Assembly (NCBI RefSeq): GCF_900143285.1
Contig: NZ_FRDN01000007.1
Span: 323,327-387,326 of the forward strand
Origin: Desulfitobacterium chlororespirans DSM 11544
GTDB taxonomy: Bacteria; Bacillota; Desulfitobacteriia; Desulfitobacteriales; Desulfitobacteriaceae
DNA: 64,000 bases
Reading direction: 5' to 3'
Both the position numbers and the translations under genes were made by a program. Below the pieces are notes generated by a model, which was not told the DNA's origin, made no database searches, and saw nothing but the letters and a program-made list of their open reading frames with translations. This document shows, piece after piece, positions 52,090-60,901 of this stretch; the first letter of the stretch is position 1, and each line of letters begins with the position of its first letter.

Positions 52090-52707
52090 TTGTCAAGAAC
52101 GATCAAGGCGCCTGACGAACGGCGGCAAGAATTGCTGGGAATCGGCTTGAATTTATTTATGCGCAAAGGGGCCGAGGGGGTTTCCATAAAAGAAGTAGTG
52201 CAGCAGGCTAATGTTGCCACCGGTTTATTTTACTATTATTTCAAGTCCAAAGACGCTTTTTTAGAAGAAGCCATCAATGCCCATATTGAAGGAACGATTG
52301 GGAATATGCTGGAGGGGCTGCAGAACGGGGAAATACCTTTATTGCAACGTGTAAAAAGCGCTCTTGCGGCTTTTCAGGAACATGCCCTCAGACTCGCTCC
52401 CCTGATGGGGGAAGAGGCCATAACATCCTTGCAGCATCATGTGCTGATGGATAATATGCTGCAAAGATTATGTCCAATCATTCAGGAAATCATTGAGCAG
52501 GGCAATGGCGAAGGGGTGTTTCATGTCGAAAATCCTGCGGTTGCAGCCCCCTTTATCATCCACGGGCTATCAGGCGTCTTGCATGAAAACTTAAGCGATG
52601 AACTAAAGGATAATTTTCAGAAGGATATTCAAACCCTGTTATTTATGGTACTGGGTGTCACCCATGACCGTACGCCTTCGGAGGTAAACCTTGATGGAAA
52701 CAACTGA
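52090..52707 (+). CDS. TetR-family repressor
   Basis: 205 residues from TTG 52090, with AAGGAGG 7 nt upstream. HTH: GVSIKEVVQQANVATGLFYY, then YFKSKDAFLEEAI. The promoter palindromes argue for autorepression and control of the two following genes, which overlap or abut it. Inducer unknown. Confidence 0.9.
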   Translation: MSRTIKAPDERRQELLGIGLNLFMRKGAEGVSIKEVVQQANVATGLFYYYFKSKDAFLEEAINAHIEGTIGNMLEGLQNGEIPLLQRVKSALAAFQEHALRLAPLMGEEAITSLQHHVLMDNMLQRLCPIIQEIIEQGNGEGVFHVENPAVAAPFIIHGLSGVLHENLSDELKDNFQKDIQTLLFMVLGVTHDRTPSEVNLDGNN

Positions 52708-53860
52708 ATTCAGGACAGGAACCTATCCCTTACACCATGACCCTAACTTCAATTACCAGCTGAACAGGGCGGTCATGCTTTCAGATGGCGTACTGGACGA
52801 GATTCGCAGTGTGACGAACCAAATCAAAGATATTCCCACCTGGATAGAGACCTTGCTCTCTTTGGCCGACAAGGCCAAGGCGGAAAAGCGCACCCCAAAC
52901 GCTTTGGCCTATATCCGGGCGGCGGAGTTTTTTATGAATGAAAGCAACGCCGCTAAGGAAACGTTGTACCGGGAATATAAAGCATTATTTTATGAAACGC
53001 ATGGCGGTTTTATCGATAGCCAGGGGATTAAGCGTATTGATATAGGTTACGAAAAGGGAAGTCTGCCCGTTTTCTATGCTGCTCCTGAAACAGGCAGCCT
53101 GGGTACCCTCGTCATTCATGGCGGCTTTGATTCCTATATGGAAGAATTTCTTCCCGCTTTGCTTTATTGCAAGGAGCTCGGATTTGCAGTATACCTGTTT
53201 GAAGGCCCCGGCCAAGGGGAATGCATCCATAAACAAAAAATACCGTTTACCTTGGATTGGCATAAGCCGGTGGGCGCAGTTTTAAATTATTTCGGTCTTG
53301 AGGATGTGACCTTGATCGGCATATCCCTGGGCTCCCTTTTGGCCCTCCGCGCCGCCGCCTGGGAGAAGAGAATTAAAAGAGTGGTGGCATGGAGCATCAT
53401 GGAAAATTTTTATGATGTCCTCCTCTCTTCACGCCCTAAGGCGCTTCGGGTAGTGTTAGACAGTTTAATAAAAGTCCATGCCAAAGGTGCTGTCAACAGC
53501 TTGGCTAAGACCATGATGGAGAAAGAGCCTTACGCAGCATGGGGAATTGAACAAGGAAAATATGTCTTCGGTCAACCGTCTGCTTATGATTTTTTAGCAG
53601 AAGCAAAAAAATACAATCTCCGCTCTCTGTCAGGACAAATCACCCAAGATGTTTTGCTGCTCGGAGCGGCGGAAGATCACTTTATCCCTCTGTCCATGTA
53701 TAAAAATGAAATAGATTGCTTGACAAAGGTTAAATCATTAACCTTCCGCCTATTTACAAAAGAAGAAAGTGCCGAAAGCCACTGCAATATCGGGAATATG
53801 CCTTTAGCTCTCAACACCGTCTGCAGCTGGATCACAGCTATGGAGACCCCTGGCCTATGA
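52694..53860 (+). CDS. Alpha/beta hydrolase
   Basis: 388 residues from ATG 52694 (GGAGGTAAACC upstream), overlapping tetR by 14 bp. A helical N-terminal cap (to about 110) is followed by the hydrolase core: LVIHGGFDSYMEEF, FEGPGQGE, nucleophile elbow GISLGSLLAL, acidic LLLGAAEDHFIP and a late His (SAESHCNIG). Similar in plan to cap-domain esterases/dienelactone-type hydrolases; the substrate is unknown. Confidence 0.85.
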   Translation: METTEFRTGTYPLHHDPNFNYQLNRAVMLSDGVLDEIRSVTNQIKDIPTWIETLLSLADKAKAEKRTPNALAYIRAAEFFMNESNAAKETLYREYKALFYETHGGFIDSQGIKRIDIGYEKGSLPVFYAAPETGSLGTLVIHGGFDSYMEEFLPALLYCKELGFAVYLFEGPGQGECIHKQKIPFTLDWHKPVGAVLNYFGLEDVTLIGISLGSLLALRAAAWEKRIKRVVAWSIMENFYDVLLSSRPKALRVVLDSLIKVHAKGAVNSLAKTMMEKEPYAAWGIEQGKYVFGQPSAYDFLAEAKKYNLRSLSGQITQDVLLLGAAEDHFIPLSMYKNEIDCLTKVKSLTFRLFTKEESAESHCNIGNMPLALNTVCSWITAMETPGL

Positions 53861-54519
53861 TCAGCAGGTTTATTTTCCACATGGGATTATGGGCCTCTAA
53901 AAAGAGACTGCAGCAGGAATATGGCAAGGAATTCTATAAAGATTTCGTCAGAATGGCCGGAAAAAATTTCAACTATGTTTTGCCCTTGACACCCGATATT
54001 GGGGAAAGTACTTTCAAATTCAATTTTGCCTTTACACCCTGCTATATTGCATGGTACAAGGCGTTTTTATCACTGATGATGGATAACAAAACGGCTGTCA
54101 CTTGGATCTGGAACATCAACGAAGAGATGATGCTCCTTATCCCCCGCTTCTTACTCAAACATTATGGTGCCAAGGTTTATTTAGGCGGCTTTCGGAAAAA
54201 AGCCCCGGCTCACGAAATCAACTCAGACCAAAACAAGCTCCATGCCTATGATTATAAAATTCGCTACAGGGCTATTGATGAGCATACCTTTGAGATCGAT
54301 TTTTATCAATGCGGGATGAAAAGGCTGTGCGAGGAGCAAGGAGCGGCAGGGTTGTTCCCCGGGGTATGCCGAATTGACTATTTGATTTCACACTATATAG
54401 GGTGCGGTTTTTGCCGTACCAAAACACTTGGCGATGGCGATGAAGTCTGCAATTGCCGCTATTCTACCCATGGTCACTGTTCATGGCCCCTGGAAGAAGG
54501 TTTAACGGAGAAAAAATAG
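53857..54519 (+). CDS. L-2-amino-thiazoline-4-carboxylate hydrolase-like protein
   Basis: 220 residues; its ATG overlaps the hydrolase stop. The C-terminal block CRIDYLISHYIGCGFCRTKT, LGDGDEVCNCRYS matches my memory of the ATC-hydrolase family (cysteine-rich, LDY...RT.T...GD.C..R). The founding enzyme opens the 2-aminothiazoline ring on the way to L-cysteine. A gene of this kind so close to a thiazoline-chelator locus may be chance or may point to ring breakdown. Confidence 0.65.
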   Translation: MISRFIFHMGLWASKKRLQQEYGKEFYKDFVRMAGKNFNYVLPLTPDIGESTFKFNFAFTPCYIAWYKAFLSLMMDNKTAVTWIWNINEEMMLLIPRFLLKHYGAKVYLGGFRKKAPAHEINSDQNKLHAYDYKIRYRAIDEHTFEIDFYQCGMKRLCEEQGAAGLFPGVCRIDYLISHYIGCGFCRTKTLGDGDEVCNCRYSTHGHCSWPLEEGLTEKK

Positions 54520-54533
54520 CAAGGGTGGACCGG

Positions 54534-55061
54534 CTACTCGGGTGTTCCAATGGGGAAATTCATCACATTGACGATATTTGTTTTCTGTTCCGTCTTCAAA
54601 ACAGCCTCCTTGGTTTTCATGTAACCTAAATCAGTCCAAAATTTCTTGCCCTTATAATTATCCTCAATTACACCAATTCGAAACGATGTTGCTCCTAAGG
54701 TTATTGCCCACCGGACCAATGCGTCATGAATCTTCCTGCCCAATCCATGATTCCTTTCTTTCGGTTTAATCAGCAATAAGCCCAGCATCCATTCTCCAGT
54801 AACTGGGAAGTCTCTCACAATATCAATCATTCCGATCAGTTCATTTATATCGTTAAATACTCCCAGAGAATATTTATCCTCATAGTGCTTTCCTGGTGGC
54901 AATTCGTTGAGTATTTCCAATGCTTTCTTCTCCGACGGCAATTCTCTTTCATGCAATAGATAATAATCCGAACACTCCTGGTTCAACCTTTCAATAGCTT
55001 TTAAACTATCCATTGTCAAAGATTTAATCGTATATTCATTTGCAAGCGTTAAGCTCACCAT
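54534..55061 (-). CDS. GNAT acetyltransferase
   Basis: 175 residues; core GEWMLGLLLIKPKERNHGLG, then RKIHDALVRWAITLGATSFR and KGKKFWTDLGYMKTKE. Substrate unknown. AAGGAG precedes ATG 55061. It ends convergent to the operon at 54.5 kb and begins the run of single-gene units. Confidence 0.82.
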   Translation of the reverse strand: MVSLTLANEYTIKSLTMDSLKAIERLNQECSDYYLLHERELPSEKKALEILNELPPGKHYEDKYSLGVFNDINELIGMIDIVRDFPVTGEWMLGLLLIKPKERNHGLGRKIHDALVRWAITLGATSFRIGVIEDNYKGKKFWTDLGYMKTKEAVLKTEQKTNIVNVMNFPIGTPE

Positions 55062-55106
55062 GTTCCAATTCTCCTTGCTGATTTATTCAAACTTAATAGT
55101 AAGCCT

Positions 55107-55182
55107 ATTCAACCCGCCCATGGACGCACGGCTTTCTTGCGTACGGTTTCGAACATCTTGGCCCTTCCCGCAGATAAGGTGT
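55107..55182 (-). repeat. attC-like site S1 (weak)
   Basis: Starts at the stop codon of the GNAT gene to its right and ends, on the minus strand, with GTTGAAT (55113-55107), which fits GTTRRRY. A matching RYYYAAC at the other end is not clear. The last 35 bases (GCCGTGCGTCCATGGGCGG) resemble sites at 55.70 and 58.89 kb. Confidence 0.35.
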
Positions 55183-55671
55183 CTAATTCAAATCCAGTAA
55201 CATTAAATAATCCTGTTCTTGCTCGGCAAAAATCTCAAAGCCTACATTTTGGTACATTTTTAGAGCATAGTTATCTTTCGCTACACTCAAAGAAGCCTGC
55301 TTGTACCCATGTTCTTTCAGCTTTTCTATCATCATTTTCATCAAAACAGTTCCAATGCCTTTGTCTCTGTACTCTTTAAATAAGGAAATAACAAACTCCG
55401 GGGTTTGGTCATCTATATTCCCATAGCCTTTGATATTTCCTGCTAAAATTCTTGTCCAAACAGCGCCGATAATTTTTCCGTCAACATCTGCAACAAGGCA
55501 CAAATCATCAGGTTTTCCCCAATTGTCTATATAAACACCGATTTTAGGTTGTTTGATGACTTCCCTTGGCAAAAGGTTATTTTCATCAGGTTGAAAAATA
55601 GCCTCATAAAGCATATCTTCAAGTATTCCTAACTCATGCGCTTGTATTTCCCTAATTAAATAGTTGCTCAT
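55183..55671 (-). CDS. GNAT acetyltransferase
   Basis: 162 residues; core FVISLFKEYRDKGIGTVLMK and ASLSVAKDNYALKMYQNVGF are textbook GNAT motifs A and B. GGGAGG before ATG 55671. Typical cassette cargo; substrate unknown. Confidence 0.85.
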   Translation of the reverse strand: MSNYLIREIQAHELGILEDMLYEAIFQPDENNLLPREVIKQPKIGVYIDNWGKPDDLCLVADVDGKIIGAVWTRILAGNIKGYGNIDDQTPEFVISLFKEYRDKGIGTVLMKMMIEKLKEHGYKQASLSVAKDNYALKMYQNVGFEIFAEQEQDYLMLLDLN

Positions 55672-55689
55672 TCTATCCTCCCGTCCATT

Positions 55690-55787
55690 TCATCCGCGCC
55701 AAGGATGACGCGGCCTTTGCACGATATGTCGTAGAATGTTTCGCAAGTTCCCGCTGCGTCATAAAATAAGAATGATGCGCCACTATA
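55690..55787 (-). repeat. Conserved block B between cassettes
   Basis: Shares ACATATCGTGCAAAGGC and neighbouring bases with 58,880-58,950, and its end resembles site S1. Both copies could be read as ATGAC...CGTGCAAAGGC in one frame, so this could be a short coding fragment rather than a recombination site. Confidence 0.35.
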
Positions 55788-55952
55788 TTATCTAGAATTC
55801 TTATTGATATATATATTTAAAGCTTGCACTGCTTTAAATGATACAATAATTGCTGATATATAAAGTAGAACTTCTAATATTGATTTGATAAACCCTAAAC
55901 TAATACTTAAATACCCAAGGCCTCCTATGAAACCTCCCATATTTTGCATCAT
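55788..55952 (-). CDS. 54-residue hydrophobic small protein
   Basis: ATG 55952 follows AAAGGGGGGAATT. The product MMQNMGGFIGGLGYLSISLG continues with FIKSILEVLLYISAIIVSFK and ends KNSR: one or two membrane segments with a glycine-rich N-terminus. Function unknown; typical of small cassette-borne proteins. Confidence 0.7.
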   Translation of the reverse strand: MMQNMGGFIGGLGYLSISLGFIKSILEVLLYISAIIVSFKAVQALNIYINKNSR

Positions 55953-55984
55953 ATCAATTCCCCCCTTTCAAGAGTTCTTGCCGC

Positions 55985-56032
55985 GTCCAACCACTTGCAT
56001 CATCCTCCACTTGCGGGAACGCCGTGTTATCT
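55985..56032 (-). repeat. attC-like site C
   Basis: Plus strand: GTCCAAC (55985-55991) ... CATCATCCTC ... TTGCGGGAAC ... GTTATCT (56026-56032). It lies 27 bp after the vanZ-like stop. The CATCATCCTCYAMNTTGCG core recurs in sites F and G and partly in E. Confidence 0.5.
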
Positions 56033-56059
56033 GATGGGATATGGTTCCACAAGAAATAC

Positions 56060-56656
56060 TTAATCCACTTTAGTAAATGTACTGTATTTGCGGAAACATT
56101 TTATCCCACAGGAAATTGCTTGGAATACCATGTATCCAATTATCACTCCTATAGAATTAAGTATCACATCATCGATGTCCGATGCCCTCCCGCTGCTTAA
56201 TCCAAGGTAAGCCAATATGTATTGTACAGTTTCTATTGACAATGAGCTAAGAATACCAATTAACACGGTTCTTTTAAATGACCTAAACTTACTCCAAAAC
56301 GTTGGTAAGAAGAAACCTAAGGGGAGCAGCAACAGAATATTGCCAATAAGATTCGACTCCAAATGCCTTATCATATACCCAAACGAAAAATGGTTCGGAT
56401 GAAATCCTCTGAACATTTCCGTAAAGGGGATGATGTTCACAGAGGGGGTACCACTTTGTCCGTAACTTGCACTCGGATGAAGCGAAAATATCGTCACTCT
56501 GATTACCGCAAGGCAGTAAATAACAAAGGCCATCACCAGTAACTCTCTGCTGATTGATATTTGTTTATAGTTCTTACTCCATAACAAAAAGATGCCACGA
56601 AGCACAACCCACGGAACTCCTCCCAATACAACTCCAAACACAATTACCTCGAACAT
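56060..56656 (-). CDS. VanZ-like membrane protein
   Basis: About 198 residues from ATG 56656 (GAAGG 9 nt upstream); 56665 is possible. VNIIPFTEMF, NLIGNILLLLPLGFFLPTFW, SIETVQYILAYLGLSSGR and DIDDVILNSIGVIIGY are the VanZ family blocks, with about five membrane segments. VanZ itself gives low-level teicoplanin resistance; most homologues have unknown roles. Confidence 0.85.
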   Translation of the reverse strand: MFEVIVFGVVLGGVPWVVLRGIFLLWSKNYKQISISRELLVMAFVIYCLAVIRVTIFSLHPSASYGQSGTPSVNIIPFTEMFRGFHPNHFSFGYMIRHLESNLIGNILLLLPLGFFLPTFWSKFRSFKRTVLIGILSSLSIETVQYILAYLGLSSGRASDIDDVILNSIGVIIGYMVFQAISCGIKCFRKYSTFTKVD

Positions 56657-56724
56657 ATCTAACATCCTTCACTAAGAATTGAAACATCAAAGCCTAAAGT
56701 CTGCTCACCAATACCATATCCTTT

Positions 56725-56800
56725 CCGATGCAGTCCCGCGAATTGACGAAGAGTCATGCTAATTGCATATATCCCAGATTCCGTAAATTCGCTGTTATAC
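56725..56800 (-). repeat. attC-like site H
   Basis: On the plus strand it ends GTTATAC (56794-56800), so RYYYAAC-like GTATAAC comes 12 nt after the stop of the gene to its right. Inner arms GCGAATT.ACG and CGT.AATTCGC form an imperfect palindrome. Confidence 0.5.
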
Positions 56801-56812
56801 GACGGACCCACT

Positions 56813-58078
56813 TCATTGAAGTTGCCTAAGCAGATCATCAGATTTTAGTACCTCAAATAAAAAGTCATCATCGCCAGGACGATTGTGTTTTGTTACAACA
56901 ATATAGTCCCCTGACGGACTGACGCTCATATTCACCAGCCAGGTATCGCCGTAGTCGCCAATTTCGATGAGTTTATTGCTCCTTGTGCTATAGGCTAAAT
57001 ATTCTTCAATATATTTTTCCTGTGATTTGCTGTAGTTTTCAACGCTGAACAAAAATACACATTCCCCATCCTGTTCGAATGCCCCCATAAAATGCCCAAA
57101 CTGTCGTTGATCAATATCTTGATCAGGAAAATCCCGCTCTCCGTTGTAAATATCAACTATCTGGGACTGCCCTGTGTCAGGATTATAAATTACCCCCTGG
57201 TAGACGCCTCCAGTCATATTACCGGTCATGAACACTAACTTCCCTTCATTTGTGCGGAATATCCCTTCTTCTAAACAGCGTTCGGCCGTTATAAGTGAGG
57301 AGCTTCCTATGGAAATATCATAAAGAAAAGTTTCAGTAACATCAGGTTTGGTCTCCTTAAGGTAGACGAAACGCTTGTCATCCACTGCTAATAACAACCA
57401 TGCATTTTTTAGCAGCTCATGCTCACCGGTTTTATCACCATAGTAAATGCTGCCCAACCCCGGAGTCTTGGGTTGGCGCTTGCTATAGTAGTATAGTTTG
57501 TCACCCATCTTCTTCACGTTAAATGCCCATGAAAGGTAGGGTGCTTCAGTGTTATGACTTACCCGGGTAGTAACCGGAGAGCATTCTTCGGTCACTTGAA
57601 TTTCGTCCCCTGTTTTGATGTTGATAATGAAAAGACGGAATTCGGTAGATAAAAAGATAGTATCGTTGTCCAGCCATTCAACCTGCCCCACCGGAGGACT
57701 GTAATCCCCGACTCCTTCACGATATTTATCAACATCCAGCTGCAAAACGGCTTGATCGGTCTCCGAGTCACGAATTTCAACCGTATTGTCATAATGTCCC
57801 ATGGTTATGACGATATACTTCGATTTATCAGGAGACAAATTGCAGTTTAGCCAGTTAATATCTTTCTTTGCTATATCGTCCGACATTAAGTTTTCTGTTC
57901 TCCCATCAGCGGGGGAGTAGGTAAATATCCCGTCACTGGTAGCATACAGTAATTGATCGTCCTGCCATTTGGCTGATATTGCTCGTACATCTTTGGGCTG
58001 TTCAGTTTCCCTTTTGTTTCCACATCCAGTAAAAATAATCAGAATGATGCAAAGCCAAACACATAACTTTTTTCTCAT
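56813..58078 (-). CDS. Lipoprotein with beta-propeller-like (TolB/WD40) repeats
   Basis: 421 residues. Lipobox FTGC (Cys19). Repeated SPDKSKYIVITMG, VEWLDNDTIFLSTE and VSPSGDYIVVTKH strands suggest a TolB-like propeller. Probably an extracellular binding protein. GAGGAGAGCAGGA precedes the ATG. AT-rich like its neighbours. Confidence 0.75.
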   Translation of the reverse strand: MRKKLCVWLCIILIIFTGCGNKRETEQPKDVRAISAKWQDDQLLYATSDGIFTYSPADGRTENLMSDDIAKKDINWLNCNLSPDKSKYIVITMGHYDNTVEIRDSETDQAVLQLDVDKYREGVGDYSPPVGQVEWLDNDTIFLSTEFRLFIINIKTGDEIQVTEECSPVTTRVSHNTEAPYLSWAFNVKKMGDKLYYYSKRQPKTPGLGSIYYGDKTGEHELLKNAWLLLAVDDKRFVYLKETKPDVTETFLYDISIGSSSLITAERCLEEGIFRTNEGKLVFMTGNMTGGVYQGVIYNPDTGQSQIVDIYNGERDFPDQDIDQRQFGHFMGAFEQDGECVFLFSVENYSKSQEKYIEEYLAYSTRSNKLIEIGDYGDTWLVNMSVSPSGDYIVVTKHNRPGDDDFLFEVLKSDDLLRQLQ

Positions 58079-58101
58079 TCCTGCTCTCCTCTTAAAACGT
58101 G

Positions 58102-58185
58102 TCCGTCATACAGCATTGCGCCTGTTCCCGAAGCCTAGTTACTACCTGCCTATTGTCTCAGGATTTTGAGAACACACTGTTAGAC
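58102..58185 (-). repeat. attC-like site D
   Basis: Plus strand ends GTTAGAC (58179-58185), a perfect GTTRRRY, 16 nt from the stop of the gene to its right. Inner arms TGTTC...GAACA. CTAGTTACTACCTGC recurs as CTGGTTACTACCTGC in site D2 at 60.4 kb. Confidence 0.55.
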
Positions 58186-58201
58186 GAAGGTCCGCCTTAT
58201 G

Positions 58202-58402
58202 TCATGCATAATCTCCTACTTTGTAATCCTTCCAAGCATCAATAAGCCATGGATGTATAGAGTCCAATTTATCCTTCTGCTTCCATGTCCAAGTTAAGAA
58301 AACACCAACCGCCTCGTCCAGAGACTTTTCCAGTGCAGTCTCAAGTTCAAGCTTAAAAGGGGAATGTTCTTGATCCCAAGACATTTTATCTGCAAGGAAC
58401 AA
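58202..58402 (-). CDS. Uncharacterised 66-residue protein
   Basis: Open frame with DQEHSPFKLELETALEKSLD, then AVGVFLTWTWKQKDKLDSIH; charged, probably helical. No RBS is obvious before the TTG at 58402 and ATG 58384 is an alternative start. It may be a fragment of a larger gene. Its stop is followed closely by site D, as a cassette gene would be. Confidence 0.4.
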   Translation of the reverse strand: MFLADKMSWDQEHSPFKLELETALEKSLDEAVGVFLTWTWKQKDKLDSIHPWLIDAWKDYKVGDYA

Positions 58403-58425
58403 TAGCTGGGATAAGGTAAAATTTA

Positions 58426-58722
58426 TTAAGGTTTGTTTCTTTCAGGATAAGGCATCTTAGTAATTATGATAGGAGTGCTTAAATCAACATTCGGCAGTTG
58501 TTGTGGACCACCTTTACCCGGCAGAGACAGAGCTTTTTGAGCCTCTGCGGGCAAAGGATCGGCTATAGAATTTCTGATAATAACTTTTCGTTCCAACTGT
58601 ACGCTTTCTACAGATAAAGTATTTTGATCCTTTTCTTCTACACTTACTTCCTCATTATTACAACCAACCAAGGCCAAACTCAATGCCAAAGCCGAAGCTG
58701 TTAAAATCATAACTTTTTTCAA
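58426..58722 (-). CDS. Small lipoprotein
   Basis: 98 residues from TTG 58722 with GGGGGTGAAAA upstream. Signal peptide with lipobox LVGC (Cys21); the mature part is short and polar, with a proline-rich end. No family recognised. Confidence 0.65.
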   Translation of the reverse strand: MKKVMILTASALALSLALVGCNNEEVSVEEKDQNTLSVESVQLERKVIIRNSIADPLPAEAQKALSLPGKGGPQQLPNVDLSTPIIITKMPYPERNKP

Positions 58723-58952
58723 ATTTTCACCCCCAAAGCAGTATCCTCATTACTCTATATAATGACTATGGGATGAACCATCACTTATGACCCCTTCCCA
58801 CAAGTCTTAATTTGAGCCTATAACTTAGTTCCAAGTTCCCATATCTCCTAATGCAAAAATACGCCAAGTTGCTTCCCGCACCATGGGCGGCGCTGCCTTT
58901 GCACGATATGTCCTAGAACGTTCCAGGTATTCACGAAGCGTCATGCTTACCT

Positions 58953-60302
58953 TCATCTTGGCCAGTTTCGTAAATGCTGTGCCATGCGCTGGCCCAAGCT
59001 TTCATCACTTCTCTCTCCAACATCTAATTTGGTAAAATTGCGATATGCCCGTTTATAACCGTAGTTCATGGCTAGATTATAAAAGATATTAACCCGTGAT
59101 TTGCTTATTCGCTTTACTATGCTCCTCCACGAGTGGAACTTTCCTCTAAATTCGTTATAGCCGTTTAACAATTCCTTACAGCTCATTCCTTTGGGTACAT
59201 ACGCAACGCTTGTTTTACCGTTGTAATGATCCCAATCAACGTCAAGTAAGCGGCCTTCTTTTTTATACTGCTCATAGATACTGGTTCCTGGGAAAGGAGT
59301 TAAGATGCTTGCCGTTACCCCATCAACTCCGATGTTATTGCATGCTTCTAGGGTTGTTTCGAACACTTCTAATGTGTCAGAGTCAAATCCAAAAACGATA
59401 CCAGCCTGGATACTGATTCCATATCGATGAAGTTTATTTACAACTTTCCCATACTCTTCTACTCTATTAAAATTCTTATTCGCATCTCTAAGCCCCTGCT
59501 CAGAAAACGATTCCAGACCCAGAAACAAGTACAAACACCCTGCAGATTTTGCCAGGCTAAGCAGTTCTTCATCCTCGCAACTATACACCGTTACCTGTGC
59601 AGCCCATCTCTTGTTTAACCTTGCCAACTCTTTTAATAAGGCTTTCGTGTAGACCGGATCGGCAAAGAAGTTATCATCCCAAAAGACGAAATACTTATTG
59701 GGCATACTGCCTATATCCTTTATTACCTCATCAACCGGGCGGGTTCTAAACTCATTATGATAAATTTTCTTCAGACTGCAATAACTGCAATTATGTGGGC
59801 ACCCACGTGAAGCAAAAACAGCACCGCTTGTAAATCTATGGCCAACAATCAAATCCCTGCGAGGTATTGGCAGGCCATCAAGGCTGGGAACATGGTGACT
59901 TGTGTAAGCTTTTTGCATGCTCCCGGAAAGGAAGTCTTTTAAGAATTCAGGCCAGGTTTCTTCAGCCTCCCCTACAAAAATAGTATCGCCATGGCAAGCT
60001 GCTTCTTCCGGATTTAAAGTCACATGGGGTCCACCTAAAGCTACCCAAGACCCCAGCTCGCGAAACCTTTTAGAGATAGCATAAACGTGAGGAGCATTTG
60101 GCGTATTTACAGTAATCGCAACCAAGTCAACCTTTTCAAAGAGGATTGGTTCTGTATATTCATCCAATAACCTTATGCTATATTCTTTTGGAACGAACCC
60201 TGCAAGATAGGGCATGGTTAATTGGGTAAAGTTATTCAATTGATGTGCTCTGAATTTATTAATTTCTGAGTTTTCAGGAGTAATCATTAGCAATGTCGGC
60301 AT
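58953..60302 (-). CDS. B12-binding-type radical SAM protein
   Basis: 449 residues. N-terminal cobalamin-binding-like fold (MPTLLMITPENSEINKFRAH ... WVALGGPHVTLNPEEA), then CPHNCSYC (C168, C172, C175) for the 4Fe-4S cluster and a radical SAM barrel (GCLYLFLGLES, QAGIVFGFDSDT). Class-B-type enzymes methylate or rearrange diverse substrates; this one is unassigned. RBS AGAGTGGAG before ATG 60302. The conserved block at 58,880-58,950 follows the stop. Confidence 0.85.
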   Translation of the reverse strand: MPTLLMITPENSEINKFRAHQLNNFTQLTMPYLAGFVPKEYSIRLLDEYTEPILFEKVDLVAITVNTPNAPHVYAISKRFRELGSWVALGGPHVTLNPEEAACHGDTIFVGEAEETWPEFLKDFLSGSMQKAYTSHHVPSLDGLPIPRRDLIVGHRFTSGAVFASRGCPHNCSYCSLKKIYHNEFRTRPVDEVIKDIGSMPNKYFVFWDDNFFADPVYTKALLKELARLNKRWAAQVTVYSCEDEELLSLAKSAGCLYLFLGLESFSEQGLRDANKNFNRVEEYGKVVNKLHRYGISIQAGIVFGFDSDTLEVFETTLEACNNIGVDGVTASILTPFPGTSIYEQYKKEGRLLDVDWDHYNGKTSVAYVPKGMSCKELLNGYNEFRGKFHSWRSIVKRISKSRVNIFYNLAMNYGYKRAYRNFTKLDVGERSDESLGQRMAQHLRNWPR

Positions 60303-60345
60303 AATATCTCCACTCTTCCTGTCTGCAAAGGCAATCCTTCACTGG

Positions 60346-60428
60346 GCTTTCACCTAGCGTTCTGCGTGTTCCCGGAATCTGGTTACTACCTGCATATTGG
60401 CTAGATATTGGGAACAACTCCGTTATAC
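60346..60428 (-). repeat. attC-like site D2
   Basis: Close relative of site D: TGTTCCC ... GGTTACTACCTGC ... GGGAACA, ending GTTATAC (60422-60428) then GAAGC. It is followed by the hairpin AGCCGCCAT/ATGGCGGCT at 60,452-60,471. Confidence 0.55.
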
Positions 60429-60517
60429 GAAGCCGATACCCATAGCCAGAAAGCCGCCATGGATGGCGGCTCCCTTAAAGATTGTCCTTCTATACGTCAA
60501 ATGTTAATCCATCTTCA

Positions 60518-60763
60518 TTAGATTGCACCTCGAAAACCAAATATCTGCTTTATCGGCACTTCAATCTTTTCTTTACTTGTATGATATACAAGGATTTCAT
60601 CCGTTGCTCGAACCAGCTCACGTGTCGCTTCCTTTTCGTCTTCGAAAGCCTGAATTACTGCCATATCATCAATAAATCTTACGCTATTCTCAATATGTGA
60701 AGCCAGTATTTGAATCTTAACAAAACGTTCAGGATATAGCCTTCTGACCTCATCCCATTTCAT
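60518..60763 (-). CDS. 81-residue conserved hypothetical protein
   Basis: From ATG 60763 (GGCGGTGA upstream): MKWDEVRRLYPERFVKIQIL, then SVRFIDDMAVIQAFEDEKEA and YHTSKEKIEVPIKQIFGFRG. The pattern is familiar from many Firmicute hypotheticals, but no function is known to me. Confidence 0.65.
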   Translation of the reverse strand: MKWDEVRRLYPERFVKIQILASHIENSVRFIDDMAVIQAFEDEKEATRELVRATDEILVYHTSKEKIEVPIKQIFGFRGAI

Positions 60764-60852
60764 TAGATTCACCGCCCTCTTCTTTCTAGATAATTCCATT
60801 ATACCATTTTCTTGTCCAAGAACATCATATAATTTATAAGGCGCGTGGACGC

Positions 60853-60901
60853 GTCCCAACCATATGCATCATCCTCTAGTTGCGAGACTTTTCTGTTGCC
60901 C
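60853..60901 (-). repeat. attC-like site F
   Basis: Plus strand: TCCCAAC (60854-60860), GCATCATCCTCTAGTTGCG, GTTGCCC (60895-60901) then GATGC. It overlaps the last codons of the DHFR-like gene. Confidence 0.5.
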
